This document shows positions 63,635 through 64,000 of a DNA stretch of 64,000 nucleotides, piece by piece; within the stretch, counting starts at the first letter, position 1, and each line of letters opens with the position of its first letter. Position numbers and translations under genes: made by a program. The DNA lies in assembly GCF_042140125.1 (NCBI RefSeq), contig NZ_CP159473.1. One strand, 5' to 3'. Source of the stretch: Rhodophyticola sp017644125. GTDB lineage: Bacteria; Pseudomonadota; Alphaproteobacteria; Rhodobacterales; Rhodobacteraceae. The notes under the pieces are model-generated. The model did not search any database. It saw only the letters and a program-made list of their open reading frames with translations, and was not told the DNA's origin.

Positions 63635-63658
63635 ATCCCGGGCCCTGAGGCCCGGGAT
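63635..63658 (-). terminator. Intrinsic terminator of the right-edge gene
   Basis: A 10-bp stem (ATCCCGGGCC with its complement) and four-base loop, followed in leftward direction by TTTTC, ends the gene at 63681. Confidence 0.85.
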
Positions 63659-63680
63659 CTGATGGGACAGGTCTGTCACA

Positions 63681-64000
63681 TCACGAGTTGAAGATGCCGT
63701 CCAGGGTGGATCTGATCTCCTGTTCATCTTCCGAGGTAAAAGCCAGGTACAATTCAGCCGTTTCGGCTTCGGTCAGGGCGTCGATCTGGGCCTGCTCGAA
63801 GCCGCGCTGCATCAGGCGGTCCGCGACGACGCGTTCGATATTGTCATCTGTCGGAACTTCCCAGTCGATCTCGAATGTCGTCTGACCTTTGACGAGGTTC
63901 ATCGCGCTCAGCACACCCTCGACATCGGCATACTCTTCCGAGGTGGCCGTGGTGTAGATCAACGCGATTTCCCCGTCACTCAACGTGTTCACCAGCACCG
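63681..64000 (-). CDS. Hypothetical protein, truncated by the right edge
   Basis: The open frame is 105 codons to the edge and may continue beyond it, though a GTG at 63998 could be the start. The sequence is acidic and repetitive in feel: two similar halves share DGEIALIYTTATSEEYADVE and EAETAELYLAFTSEDEQEIR, each ending in a Glu/Asp-rich helix. This suggests a small internal duplication. Without the full N-terminus I cannot name it. Confidence 0.65.
   Translation of the reverse strand, partial: VLVNTLSDGEIALIYTTATSEEYADVEGVLSAMNLVKGQTTFEIDWEVPTDDNIERVVADRLMQRGFEQAQIDALTEAETAELYLAFTSEDEQEIRSTLDGIFNS

Overview
The window looks like a chromosomal segment of an alphaproteobacterium of the order Rhodobacterales (Rhodobacter/Roseobacter lineage). 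The DNA is GC-rich and densely coding, with many ATGA and GTGA start/stop overlaps. The gene content is typical of that group: hemN divergent from fnrL next to ccoNOQP-ccoGHIS, ChvG/ChvI beside pckA and an HprK-RapZ-EIIA-HPr cluster, a single bifunctional RelA/SpoT homologue after rpoZ, and a long-form (2S)-methylsuccinyl-CoA dehydrogenase of the ethylmalonyl-CoA pathway. The genus cannot be assigned from sequence reading alone.

Layout. 1-3.4 kb: the end of a YejBEF-type peptide ABC importer. 3.5-7.4 kb: oxygen-response genes. hemN and a two-domain universal stress protein each carry a one-base frameshift, and a DJ-1/PfpI gene carries an amber codon; fnrL between them is intact. 7.5-15.9 kb: the complete cbb3 oxidase locus (ccoN, O, Q, P, then G, H, I, S). 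FNR-type boxes (TTGAY-N4-RTCAA) precede hemN/fnrL, ccoN (two boxes) and ccoG, so the locus reads as an FnrL regulon. 15.9-18.5 kb: a four-gene leftward phospholipid operon. 18.6-21.6 kb: an Excalibur-motif secreted protein overlapping ridA tail to tail, ispH, a thioredoxin-fold protein and a monohaem cytochrome c. 21.7-33.0 kb: housekeeping genes (NYN-domain protein, folK, rpoZ, rsh, pdxJ, two LysE exporters, acpS, lepB, rnc, era, recO). 33.1-34.3 kb: a solitary AAA ATPase in AT-rich flanks. 34.4-39.1 kb: mcd, a TauE exporter, a lipoprotein and pckA. 39.4-44.0 kb: chvI-chvG-hprK-rapZ-EIIA-HPr. 44.0-51.6 kb: an acyltransferase, hbd, a DUF6473 protein, etfAB, a hemolysin III family protein, a PduO-type adenosyltransferase, a small membrane protein and an SDR. 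51.7-64 kb: an SH3 protein, parC, a DUF898/M48 pair, a P450, a lipoprotein, an isolated tuf gene, a DUF374 acyltransferase, gnd and two small hypotheticals.

How the parts connect. FnrL, HemN and cbb3 oxidase form the low-oxygen respiratory module; CcoG, H, I and S insert copper and mature the oxidase. Mcd, EtfAB, 3-hydroxybutyryl-CoA dehydrogenase, the cob(I)alamin adenosyltransferase and PckA fit acetyl-CoA assimilation through the B12-dependent ethylmalonyl-CoA pathway followed by gluconeogenesis. ChvGI with the truncated PTS proteins is a probable envelope/carbon-status regulatory block.

I found no CRISPR array, rRNA, tRNA, insertion sequence or prophage, and no clear case of an undescribed multi-gene system. 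The best candidates for a second look are the DUF6473 protein with SGNH-like blocks, the orphan AAA ATPase with ATTATC/GGATAA repeats, the tail-to-tail fusion of the Excalibur and ridA genes, the dedicated lipid operon, and the cluster of three broken genes around fnrL.
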